This document shows, piece by piece, positions 22,889 to 34,058 of a stretch of 64,000 bases of DNA. Where the stretch lies: positions 87,827,935 through 87,891,934 of the forward strand of contig JALGPY010000006.1 of assembly GCA_023055425.1 (NCBI GenBank). Reading direction: 5' to 3'. Made by a program: the position numbers and the translations under genes. Source of the DNA: Linanthus parryae. Lineage: Eukaryota > Streptophyta > Magnoliopsida > Ericales > Polemoniaceae. The notes below the pieces were generated by a model. That model ran no database searches. It saw only the letters and a program-made list of their open reading frames with translations, and was not told where the DNA came from. Each line of letters opens with the position of its first letter. Within the stretch, counting starts at the first letter, position 1.

Positions 22889-24376
22889 GAAAGTGTGTAA
22901 TGTAGACTAAACACATGACCTAAATACTCTTGAAAGGGGGGGGGGGGGGGGGTTGAATAGAGTATGGAAACTTTTTGCAAAACTTAAAGTTTAACAGAAA
23001 GACTTTGTGTGAAACTCAAATCTCAAGGCCTTGAGATTTTAGTAAACTGTCTGAAACTTACAAAGGCAAAATAGTAAGCTTCAAGGCCTTGAACTGTAAA
23101 CAATTCTAAACAGCTTTTGAACCCTAGTTTGATTTGAGTTGTGTGCAGCAGATAATAATCAAACTGTAAAGTAAAGAACACAAAGCAATTTACAGAGTTC
23201 AGCCCCAATGGAGCTAATCTCTGCCTGAGGGATCTAATCCCACCAGGATTGGGCAAACACTTCTTATTACTCACACAGAAACAGCCCTAGATCTTCAAGC
23301 CTAAGTGATTTCCCTTACACCTATACAGCTTGTGGTTCCAAACTTATCTAGTTCCAGCTACTAACTGTTGAGCTAACAAGAACCTCTTGTTGTTCACTTG
23401 AACAACTAACCATTAGGTTAAGTGAGGTTTAAGAAAATGTAAAGATACACAGATAGAAGTACAAGTGAAGAACACAGTATGAAGATAAGCTGTTGAAGCC
23501 TGGATGTGTTCTTCTGGAAAACTGGATTGATTTGATCTTCAGGAATCAGGAATGAAGCTTGAATGATTGTGTGTTTGAATGAATGATCTCCCACGATTTT
23601 GTCACACCTCTCTGAGTATTCTGCAAGCCTCTCCCACCTTTAAAATTCAAACCAGTCTCTTTTATCCACAGCTGCAACTGATTGATAGATTTTAGGATCT
23701 CAGTTCCTACAATCCTCCTTCTGTTTTCAACTGAAATTCAAACAGCTTCAAGTGGATATCCGTTGGAGTTTGTTGAGATTGCTCCTGCACGTTTAACAAC
23801 CCTGCAACAGCATTGGAACACAGCAACAACAAAATCCAGAAAGATAACAGTGCTATGACTGTTTGGTTATACAGTTTCTGATAAAACTGTTTAACAGACT
23901 AGAACAATAACCTGTATATATTCTAAAACATATAAATCATGAAAAACAAGTTTAAGACACTTAGAAGTGAGTAAATAATCACAATAATAAGAATCACAAC
24001 CTGCAAGAAAGAATCAACTAAATCTGTAAAAAACTGTCAGCAGCTCAAAGCACATCTCAAGGCCTTGGAGCTCTGAACCTGCTTCACAGAATTTCAAAGT
24101 TAAACCCAGATAAATTTGATTCTTCCTGTTCTGATCATCTGCAATTGTGTTAGATACATAAATAGTGTAATCCATAAGTATATGCAGTAAACCAATCTGC
24201 AACACAGAATTGTTAGAACATATAGCAGAATAGAATAACTCAAGGCTTTGAAGTTCAGTCAATATCTCAAGGCCTTGAGATAACTGAGATGCTTTGCTGC
24301 TTATGTATTAGTCTTTTGTCTTTCATCACTCAAAATAATTACCAACCATAACACATTCAGGGATCTTGACTCAACA
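22889..24376 (-). repeat. element D 3' LTR
   Basis: 1488 bp, plus-strand ends TGAAAGTGTGTAATG...GACTCAACA. It carries a G17 run (22936-22952) and palindromes of the form (C/T)TCAAGGCCTTGA(A/G) near 23023, 23080 and 24271. Confidence 0.92.
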
Positions 24377-24390
24377 ATCTCCCCCTTGAT
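24377..24390 (-). other. element D polypurine tract
   Basis: In element sense ATCAAGGGGGAGAT, directly before the 3' LTR. A second purine-rich tract (GTGAAAAAGGGAGAG in element sense) lies at 24594-24608, giving the doubled arrangement also seen in C. Confidence 0.82.
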
Positions 24391-24766
24391 GAAAGACAAA
24401 ACCTACAGTCTTGTATAGATCTTCCTGCCACTCATATTCAAGATACAATATATACTAATGCCAAACAGATAACCAGTAAGAATAAAAATTACAAATTACC
24501 ACAAAAATACAAATACACAACTTATTAAACCACAAAAAAACTAGGCATTATTATTATTATTCCAAACACTGCAAACACAAAGAACCACATAAATTCTCTC
24601 CCTTTTTCACTTTCATCAAATAAGGTTGAGGAAATGTTGGATCATTACTCAAAGTCTTAAAAAGAAACTTAAAACAAAAAATTTAGCTAAAAAGTCAAGG
24701 CCTTGAGAACAAAAAAAATAGAAGAGAAAGAGATAGAGGGTCAAGGCTTTTGGCAATCTCTGATCT

Positions 24767-26599
24767 TCACTTATTCTTTGATGTCTGGCCTTTCTCTGAG
24801 CCTTCTCCAATTTCGTCTTCACTTGCAGCATCTTCAGCAGACTGGTTACCTTCAGCTTCCACTTCAGCAACCACTTCTTGAATTATCTCATCCACTTTCT
24901 TCTTAGCTTGTACTGAATCTACCTCTGTAGCTGCATCAACACCTGTGTCTTCACCAACATCTTCTTCGTCAGTTTGTTCATACAAATCTTTAGAAGTTAG
25001 CACCACTGGAATTGGCTTCTTCTTTTTCTTCAGAAAATCTCCAAGCTTTTCTTCTGAATCCACACTTGTGTCATAACTAGTAGCAGAAGGTATCTTCTCC
25101 AGATTCAAGCCCTTGATGACAACATCCAGGTTCCCATTCATAACATTCATCAAGCCCTTGAACTGGTTGAATTCAGTTGACAGGTCAAATAACCTTTGTC
25201 TGAGATCTTCAATCTCAACCTGCTGATCTTCTAACTTCTCAACCAGCAGTGAGTAATCCTCATTGGCTTGTCCTTTCCCAGATGTAGTCCCCTTAGGCTT
25301 CACAAACTCATTCTCAGCAAGTTCTTTCTTTGACAAATCAGAATAAAATTTCCAATGCCCTTTCCCAGTCTGAACTACTCCAATCCTCTGAAGTGCAGTC
25401 TCATCTATCAACCCAAAACCTCCAGTAATCTTTTCTTCTCCTTTCACAGGTACATCAAAATATTCAAAGAAAAGAGGTAACAGGTTGACATATGGAAGAG
25501 GATGGTTTCTAGTCCTGGTTGCACAATAAATCATATGCTCCATAACAACTGTTGGCAAATCTATCTCAAACCCTTGAGATATCAGATACATCAAAATCAG
25601 AACCTTATCAGTTACCAACTCCCCTGAGTTCTCCCTAGGAACTACACTTCTCATCAGAATTGTAAACAAGATTTTGGCTTCACAGTTGAGCACAGAGTGT
25701 GTCAACTGGTTTGGACCAGAGGGAACACCTTCAATAAAGAACATATCCTTTGCCTTATCCAGACACTCTTTCCTATCAGGATAATCTCCAACATTGTATT
25801 TCCTAGGAATGCCCAAGACTTTGGCAAAATTCCTATGATCTAACCTCAAATCCACACCAGCCACTTTTGAAGTTAATACCATTCTATCATCACCTTCAGA
25901 AACCAAGTTCAGATAAAATAACCTAGTTAACCTAGTGTAAGCCTTTGAACTAGGATTCAACACCTTCCAAACAGCAGTTTCTCTTAACTTTCTCATACAG
26001 TCTATGTCCAATTTATCCAATAATTCATCATAAATCATGCTACAGAAAGCTACCTTAGATGAAGCATACCCTTGCATCCAAACAGTTCTAACCTCAGAAC
26101 TAACAAACCACTCTGTAGGAAGTACATTATTACCTTGATATCCTTTCTTAGTTGCAGCAGCAACTTGCTTAACCCTAGTTTTCTTCCCTGAGGGTTTGGT
26201 CTTTTCTTGTCCTCCTTCAGTTGGTTTCTTCTGGCTTTCCTGAGTTGATTTCCCTTTTTCATCTTCACCAGCCTTTTTCTTTTCTCCCCCTTTCTTCTTC
26301 TCTGACCTAGGTTGATCACCACCCTGAGTCTCTTGTTGTGGATCAACACTTGAGCCTTCATCTCCCTTCTCTGTTCTGGACTTCTTTGCAGGAGGGGTAT
26401 CCTCATGCAAAATTTGAGTGTTTTCTGAATCTGAATCAGAAATCACTATCTTCTCCTTCTTATTTGCTCTCTTCTTGGATCTGCCAGAGGGCTTCCCTTG
26501 TTGCTGAATTCTGGCTAATTTGCGCTCCATTTTAGGGTTTAGGGTTTTGAGAAGAGAATGTGATTGAGAGGAATTGAGAGGGAGAGAGTAGAGTCGCAT
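24767..26599 (-). CDS. element D env-like protein, intact reading frame
   Basis: 610 codons without a stop. ATG at 26599; a second ATG at 26530 (MERKLARIQQQG, 587 residues) may be the real start. Residues ~25-150 are very rich in lysine, serine and glutamate, with nuclear-localisation-like clusters. Residues ~165-400 match the env-like core seen in B and C ('LTHSVLNCEAKILFTILM', 'QGFEIDLPTVVMEHMIY'), annotated in plants as 'putative plant transposon protein'. Residues ~440-500 look coiled-coil ('VEKLEDQQVEIEDLRQRL'), and the C-terminus is acidic. No signal peptide or clear membrane segment is seen, so a real envelope function is doubtful. It lies after RNase H, as in Sireviruses. It is the only complete ORF of the nest; function unknown. 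Confidence 0.75.
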   Translation of the reverse strand: MRLYSLPLNSSQSHSLLKTLNPKMERKLARIQQQGKPSGRSKKRANKKEKIVISDSDSENTQILHEDTPPAKKSRTEKGDEGSSVDPQQETQGGDQPRSEKKKGGEKKKAGEDEKGKSTQESQKKPTEGGQEKTKPSGKKTRVKQVAAATKKGYQGNNVLPTEWFVSSEVRTVWMQGYASSKVAFCSMIYDELLDKLDIDCMRKLRETAVWKVLNPSSKAYTRLTRLFYLNLVSEGDDRMVLTSKVAGVDLRLDHRNFAKVLGIPRKYNVGDYPDRKECLDKAKDMFFIEGVPSGPNQLTHSVLNCEAKILFTILMRSVVPRENSGELVTDKVLILMYLISQGFEIDLPTVVMEHMIYCATRTRNHPLPYVNLLPLFFEYFDVPVKGEEKITGGFGLIDETALQRIGVVQTGKGHWKFYSDLSKKELAENEFVKPKGTTSGKGQANEDYSLLVEKLEDQQVEIEDLRQRLFDLSTEFNQFKGLMNVMNGNLDVVIKGLNLEKIPSATSYDTSVDSEEKLGDFLKKKKKPIPVVLTSKDLYEQTDEEDVGEDTGVDAATEVDSVQAKKKVDEIIQEVVAEVEAEGNQSAEDAASEDEIGEGSEKGQTSKNK

Positions 26600-26982
26600 A
26601 AAATTGAAAGAGAATGAGAAGAAAAAGCCCTGACTTTCAGCTTAAGTAGGTTGAAAAGGATGAGTCATAAAAGGACTCTGCTATATCAACATGCAAAATA
26701 GGATCTTGAAAAATCTTTTTGGGATATTTTAGAAAATTCTCTGAATGATTCAAACATTATACAGTTATCTAAAAAGATAAGATATAATATTTGATGATCA
26801 TTTTTTTTTTTAAAAAAAAATACAGATATTATCAAGACCTGGAGAACAATCTCTAGACCTTGAGATTTTCTGCAGTTTGAGAAACTTCAAAGCTTTGAGT
26901 TATACTTTCAAGGCTTCAGAAAGTATAATCTCAAGGCTTTGAGATTCTAGCACATAAACACATATAAGTACTAATACTCTCC

Positions 26983-29900
26983 CTAAACCAATGCATCCTT
27001 GTTTAACATCCCCAATTCAAGCCTTAGAGATGAAAACCTATCATCTGGCAAAGGTTTAGTGAAAATATCAGCAATCTGCATTGAAGTAGAGACAAAATTT
27101 AAAACAACATCACCTTGTTCTCCATGATCTCTAAGGAAATGATGTCTCACATCTATGTGCTTTGTCCTTGAGTGCTGAACTGGATTCTTAGAGATTGAAA
27201 TAGCACTTGTATTGTCACAATGACTAGGCACATTTCTGAAGTTATAGCCAAGATCTCTAAGTTGCTGAGCAATCCATAACACTTGTGAACAGCAAGCACC
27301 AGCTGCAATATATTCAGCTTCTGCAGTTGATAATGCTACATAATTTTGCTTTTTGGAATGCCAACTGATCAATGAAGATCCAAGAAATTGACAGCATCTA
27401 GAAGTACTTTTCCTGTCTACTTTATATCCTGCAAAATCTGCATCTGAATAGCCACTCAACATAAAATTAGATCTTCTTGGATACCAAAGCCTTAAGTCTC
27501 TGGTTCCATTCAAATATCTAAAAAAAATTTAACTGCAGTTAAATGAATTTCCTTAGGATCTGCTTGAAATCTAGCACACATACAGACACTGAACATAATA
27601 TCAGGTCTGCTAGCAGTTAAATACAATAGTGATCCAATCTTACCTCTGTATTCTTTCTGATTCACACTCTTACCAGTTGAATCTTTGTCTAAAGAGAGTG
27701 ATGAACTCATAGGGGTCTAAACACCTTGGACTGTGACATATTGTACTTATTCAATAAGTCCTTGGTATATTTTTCTTGATGCACAAAAATTCCTTTCTTC
27801 ATTTGTAATATATGAAGTCCAAGAAAGAAATTCAGTTCACCCATTAGATCATCTCAAACTCCCTGCACATCAGACTAGAAAACTCTTTTGAAAGAGCATC
27901 ATTAGTACCACCAAATGATATATCATCTACATAAATCTGAACTACTAACAGATCACTTTGTTGGTGTTTAATGGAAGAGTTTTGTCAACTAAGCCTCTTT
28001 TAAAATTGTTTTCAAGTAGAAATTTTGAAAGTCTGTCATACCAAGCCCTTGGAGCTTGTTTTAAACCATAAAGAGTTTTATCCAGTTTATAAACATGATC
28101 AGGAAAATTTTCATCTTCAAAACCAGGAGGTTGTGCTACAAAAACATCTTCTTGTAAATATCCATTCAGAAAAGCACATTTAACATCCATTTGATAAAGC
28201 TTTATGTGATTGTGAGATGCAAATGCAAGAAGTATTCTAATAGCTTCTAACCTGGAAACAGGAGCAAAAGTCTCCTCATAATCTATACCTTCTTCCTGAT
28301 TATATCCTTGAGCTACCAGTCTGGCTTTATTTCTTACCACTTTGCCATTCTCATCAAGCTTGTTTCTGAATACCCATCTGGTTCCAATAACTGATTTCTC
28401 TTTAGGTCTGGGGACCAGATTCCAAACCTTGTTCCTTTCAAACTCATTCAGCTCACTCTGCATTGCAATGATCCATTCTGCATGTTCTAGAGCTTCCTTG
28501 GTATTCTTAGGCTCAATCAAAGATACAAATGCACTAAAAGCACACAAGTTCTTTAACTGTACTCTTGTATGAGTTCCAGTTGATGGATCTGATATAATGT
28601 TATCAGCTGGATGGTCTGCAAGGTACTTAAACTTCTTTCTTGGTACCCAGGAGTATTCTCCTTCAAGGCTTTGAGTCCTTGAAACAGTAGAGGGAGCATC
28701 ATAGAAAGTTTCAGCTTCTGTCTCAAGGCTTTGAGATTTTGATTCAGCAGGAGGTTCAAGGCCTTGAGATTCTGCTGATTGATTCTGCACATTAGTTTTG
28801 TCTTTGTCTTCTTTCATAGCATCATCATCTGATTCATGCTTGTTCAAATCTAGATCGCAAACTTTCACTCAGAGAATCCTTAGTACTTTCATCAAAAATT
28901 ACATGAATGCTCTCTTCCACAAATTTAGTTTTTCTGTTATAAACTCTATAAGCTTTGCTAGTTTGAGAATATCCAAGAAATACATCTTCATCACTTCTAG
29001 CATCAAACTTACCAAGACTGTCTCTACCATTATTATGCACAAAACAGATACAACCAGAGGGTTAGTAGGCTTTCTCCCTTTAAACAGTTCATAGGGGGTC
29101 TTTTTCAAAATAGGTCTGATCAAGCATCTATTCAGCACATAATTGGCAGTGTTAACAGCTTCTGCCCATAAAAAATTTGGCAAATTACTTTCAAGAAGCA
29201 TGGTTCTGGACATATCCTCAAGTGTCCTATTTTTCCTTTCAACTACTCCATTTTGTTGTGGAGTTCTAGGTGTAGAAAAGTTGTGTGAAATGCCATGCTT
29301 TGCACACACAAAAATCAAAGTCAAGCTGATCAAACTCCCTACCATGATCTCTTCTAATGAATGCAACAGGTAAAATTTTCAAAGTTTGAAGCTCTTTGCA
29401 TAGTCTAGAAAATTCAAATAAAGCTTCAGTTTTGTCTCTAATAAACATCACCCAAGTAAATCTAGAAATCATCAATTATAACAAGCATAGACCTCTTACC
29501 TTTTGGAGTCTGAACTCTCATAGGACCACACAAGTCCATATGAAGCAATTCTAAGGGTCTAGAAGTACTTACAAAGTTCTTTGGCTTGACTGAGCTTCTG
29601 GTCTGTTTACCTTGTACACATGCCTTGCAAACTTCATCATCAGAAAATTTCTGTGATGGTAAACCTCTGACCAAGTTTCTTGAGATGAGTTTATTCAAAG
29701 TATGTATACTAATATGCCCAAGCTTTCTGTGCCAAAGATTTGAATCTTCCTTCAAGGCCTTGAGGCATTTTAGCTTGTCACCTGCAACACTGTTAGTATT
29801 CATAGCATATAGAATATATGATCTAGGAGCAGTGAGTATGCAAACACCAGATTTCTCATCTTGCACCACACATTTCTCCTTGTCAAATATAGCTTTATAA

Positions 29901-32033
29901 CCTTTATCACATAACTGAGAGATACTAAGCAAATTATACTTAAGTCCATCTACCAGATAAACATCAGTTATAGAATTTGTAGAACCATTACCAATACTAC
30001 CTATACCAATGATATTGCATTTTGCTTTGTCACCAAGTGTGATTGTTCCTCCAGATTTTTCTGTAAGTTCAGTAAATAGAGACTTCTTTCCACTCATGTA
30101 TCTGGAACATCCACTGTCTAAAATCCATTTCTGATCTTTCAAGGCCTTGGTGACATCCTGCAAAAACAAATCATTGCCTTAACAGGCTGTTAGACCAAGT
30201 GCAGAACTTTGAGTCATACTCAGAATCAGCCATATTTGGTGGCCTAATTCCTTTTGGAACCCAAATCTGCCTAACATGTCCCTTAAGCTGATAAGGATAA
30301 GTATTCCTCATAATGTGAGGTTCTGATCTTCTGAAGCGACAAGTTAATCTGACATGACCAATTTTTCCACAGTAATGACATTTTGGAGAATGTCTGCTAC
30401 CAGATTTGACAAAATTAGTTTGGCGTTTCTTTGGAAAATTTGGATTATGGCCAATCCCACTTTTATGCATTGATTTCAGACTTCCTCCAAGAATGAGATT
30501 CAGATTCTGTAAACCTAGATAGGACCTTCTTGGACTCTTGAAGTTTCTCAGTCAAAGAGCAGATCTGTTGTTCTAAATTCTCATAATGAGTCTTTAGATC
30601 AGCATATCTTTCAGTTAAAAGAGTGTTTTGGTCAACAACCTCTTTTATCTATGCCTTCAAGATTTTGAACCTGCTGTCCAAGGCCTTGAAGTCTTTTTCC
30701 AACTTTGTCTTAGAAACTTCAACAGTTTTGTTTGAAAACACTAGGTCCAGGTTTTCTTTTACCTGCTCATGAATCTTAATCTTTAAAGCAGAAATCTCAT
30801 TTCTATAACTTTCCTCATTTAAAAACATACTTTTGAGAATTTCAGGAAGTACATCAGAAGGACTAGCAAGTAAATTTTTTATCATGTCTTCAATGTGTAT
30901 GTCTGATGAAATTTCCTCATCATGCTTTGCCATGAAGCATAGGTTTGCTTGCTCTTCTTCTGTTTCTGAGTCACTTGATGAATCAGAATCACTCCAAGAA
31001 GCCATCATGGCTTTCTTTCTTCTGTTGTCACTATCTTTCTTCTCAAAGTTCATGTTCTTCTTCTTTTGTGGACAGTCCGTTACTAAATGATCTACATCAC
31101 CACAATCAAAACAATTCATTACTTTAGCTTTATGTGACTGTGATGAAGATTTAACTTTGTAATCCTTGCTCCCTGAGGGTCTTGATCTCTCTCTGTTGTA
31201 ATCCCTGTTACCAGAGTTTCTTTTCTTTTTGAGAATCCTGGCCAAGGCCTTGGAGATCAATGCTAAAGCCTCTTCATCATCAGGCTCATCCTCAGTCTCA
31301 AGGCTTTGAGACTTTTCACTGTCTTTTGCCTTAAGTGCTAGGTTCCTTATGTTTTCACTCAAATCACCTTCCACATCCTTCATAGACATTTTATGAGTGA
31401 GCATTTTTCCTTGTAGATCATCTAGCTGAAGAAGACTCAAGTCCTGAGATTCCTCAATGGCTGTTGTCTTTGGCTCCCACTTAGCTTTTGGCAAGCTTCT
31501 CAGAATTTTTTTGACCTTCTCTTCATTTGAGAATCTCTTTCCCAATGACTCCAGATTGTTCACCACATCAGTGAATCTTTTGAACATCTCCTTGATGGTC
31601 TCATCTGAATTCATCTTGAACAACTCATATTGCCTCAGAAGTATGTTGATTTTTGTCTGCTTAACCTGACTTGTTCCTTCATATGTCACACCAGTTTATC
31701 CCATACTTCTTTGGCACTCTTGCAGTTTGACACTCTCTTGAACTCATCTGCATTTAAAGCACAGTATAACATATTCATATCCTTGTAATTTTTTGATACC
31801 TTTTCCAGTTCAGTGACTGAAAGATTTTCCTCAGACTTGATACATCTGACTCCATCAATTGTAGTGTAGTACTCATGAGGACCATTATGAACAATTGATC
31901 ATAGTTCCATGTCTTGGTCTATGATGAACATCTTCATCAATGCCTTCCAGTGCATGAAGTTATCACCACAGAACAATGGAGGTCTGTTGGCTGCCCTTCC
32001 TTGTGAGAATCCACCATCTCTTACATTACTCAT
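26983..32033 (-). pseudogene. element D gag-pol remnant
   Basis: ATG at 32033 (MSNVRDGGFSQGRAANRPPL). Gag carries CCHC knuckles ('CFDCGDVDHLVTDC' near 31100, 'CHYCGKIGHVRLTC' near 30370). Protease motif 'DSGCSRYMSG' lies near 30110, integrase 'LLHMDLCGPM' near 29540, and RT '[15 protein letters not shown]' near 28180 with an intact local YVDD near 27930. RNase H ('SWHSKKQNYVALSTAEAEYIAA', cited in two parts in the family: SWHSKKQ and ALSTAEAEY) lies near 27350. Breaks include TGG to TGA near 31900, a one-base deletion near 31692, and further shifts near 30480, 29460, 28870, 27945 and 27510. A linker between integrase and RT (about 28640-28800) is rich in QGLE/QSLE, encoded by palindrome copies. 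Confidence 0.85.
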
Positions 32034-32070
32034 AGTCACCAGACTGTTAGATCTAAGCACAGTGACACAA

Positions 32071-32082
32071 GCTCTGATACCA
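32071..32082 (-). other. element D primer binding site
   Basis: In element sense TGGTATCAGAGC, complementary to initiator tRNA-Met, two bases from the 5' LTR. Confidence 0.9.
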
Positions 32083-32084
32083 AT

Positions 32085-33591
32085 TGAAAGTGTGTAATGT
32101 AGACTAAATACAGGACCTAAAAACTCTAGAAGGGGGGGGGGTTGAATAGAGTATGGAAACTTTTTGCAAAACTTAAAGTTTAACAGAAAGACTTTGTGTG
32201 AAACTCAAATCTCAAGGCCTTGAGATTTTAGTAAAGTGTCTGAAACTTACAAAGACAATATAGTAAGCTTCAAGGCCTTGAACTGTAAACAATTCTAAAC
32301 AGATTTTGAACCCTAGTTTGATTTGAGTTGTGTGCAGCAGATAATAATCAAACTGTAAAGTAAAGAACACAAAGCAATCTACAGAGTTCAGTCCCAATGG
32401 ACCTAATCTCTGCCTGAGGGATCTAATCCCACCAGGATTGGGCAAACACTTCTTATTACTCACACAGAAACAGCCCTAGATCTTCAAGCCTAAGTGATTT
32501 CCCTTACACCTATACAGCTTGTGGTTCCAAACCTATCTAGTTCCAGCTACTAACAGTTGAGCTAACAAGAACCTCTTGTTGTTCGCTTGAACAACTAACA
32601 ACTAGGTTAAGTGAGGTTTAAGAAAATCTAAAGATACACAGATAGAAGTACAAGTGAAGAACACGGTATGAAGATAAGTTGTTGAAGCATGGATGTGTTC
32701 TTCTGGAAAACTGGATTGATTTGATCTTCAGGAATCAGGAATGAAGCTTGAATGATTGTGTGTTTGAATGAATGATCTCCCACGATTTTGTCACACCTCT
32801 CTGAGTATTCTGCAAGCCTCTCCCACCTTCAAAATTCAAACCAGTCTCTTTTATCCACAGCTGCAACTGATTGAGAGATTTTAAGATCTCAGTTCCTACA
32901 AATCCTCCTTCTGTTTTCAAATGAAATTCAAACAGCTTCAAGTGGATATCCGTTGGAGTTTGTTGAGATTGCTCCTGCACGTTTAAAAACCCTGCAACAG
33001 CATTGAAACACAGCAACAAGAAAATCCAGAAAGATAACAGTGCTATGACTGTTTGGTTATACAGTTTCTTATAAAACTGTTTAACAGACTAGAACAATAA
33101 CCTGTATATCTTATAAAACATATAAATCATGAAAAACAAGTTTAAGACACTTATAAGTGAGTAAATAATCACAATATTAAGAATCACAACCTGCAAGAAA
33201 GAATCAACTAAGTTCTGTAAAAAACGGTCAGCAGCTCAAAGCACATCTCAAGGCCTTGGAGCTCTGAACCTGCTTCACAGAATTTCAAAGTTAAACCCAG
33301 ATAACTTTGATTCTTCCTGTTCTGATCATCTGCAATTGTGTTAGATACATAAATAGTGTAATCCATAAGTATATGCAGTAAACCACTGATCTGTATAATC
33401 AGAAATCCAATCTGCAACACAGAATTGTTAGAACATATAGCAGAATAGAATAACTCAAGGCTTTGAAGTTCAGTCAATATCTCAAGGCCTTGAGATAACT
33501 GAGATGCTTTGCTGCTTATGTCTTAGTCTTTTGTCTTTCATCACTCAAAACAATTACCAACCAAAACACATTCAGGGATCTTGACTCAACA
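32085..33591 (-). repeat. element D 5' LTR
   Basis: 1507 bp, with the same ends as the 3' LTR. It holds a G10 run (32132-32141) and palindromes near 32213, 32271, 33248 and 33481. Confidence 0.92.
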
Positions 33592-34058
33592 CTCTTCTTG
33601 TATTCATTAGGGTTTGGGAGAACAATAGAGAGAGGTAGGAATGATACGGAGAGAAGAAAAGAGAGGAAGATAAATACCAAAAGTGTTTGAGTTTCAAAAG
33701 GAAACTAGAATATCTCTGATCTGAAAAGATCTGTAATAATCATAGAATATTCAAATCTTTAGGCCGTTTTAAGTTATAATTTAATACTATATTTGGCTAA
33801 AACGAATTTTTGAAAAAGGTAGGGGCTATATTGAGAAAATATCTACCGAGATATCACCCAATACAGAATGATCCAAGTTTATTGACTGCTAGTATAGCAG
33901 ACTCATTTTCAAGGCTTTGAAAAGGTTTTCAAGGTCTTGAAATGCTGTAACACTGCAACAGATAATGATCAAAGCTTTGAAATGATTTTCAAGGCTTTGA
34001 AAATCAGTTCAAACCTTTGAAAGCACATACAACTTACCTTTCTTACCTGATGCTCCCC

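Larger units (their letters stand above)
22889..33591 (-). mobile_element. element D: Sirevirus-like Ty1/copia nested in element B
   Basis: Minus-strand element of 10.7 kb inserted just upstream of the env-like ATG of B. Flanks are CTCTC (22884-22888) and CTCTT (33592-33596). Element C, uninterrupted at this place, reads CTCTC, so the second copy has one later mutation. LTRs: 22889-24376 (3') and 32085-33591 (5'), about 3% different by eye over ~500 bases, making D the youngest of the nest. Primer binding site 32071-32082, gag-pol 32033-26983, env-like ORF 26599-24767, polypurine tract 24390-24377. Its LTRs differ clearly from those of B and C, so it is another subfamily. Confidence 0.9.
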
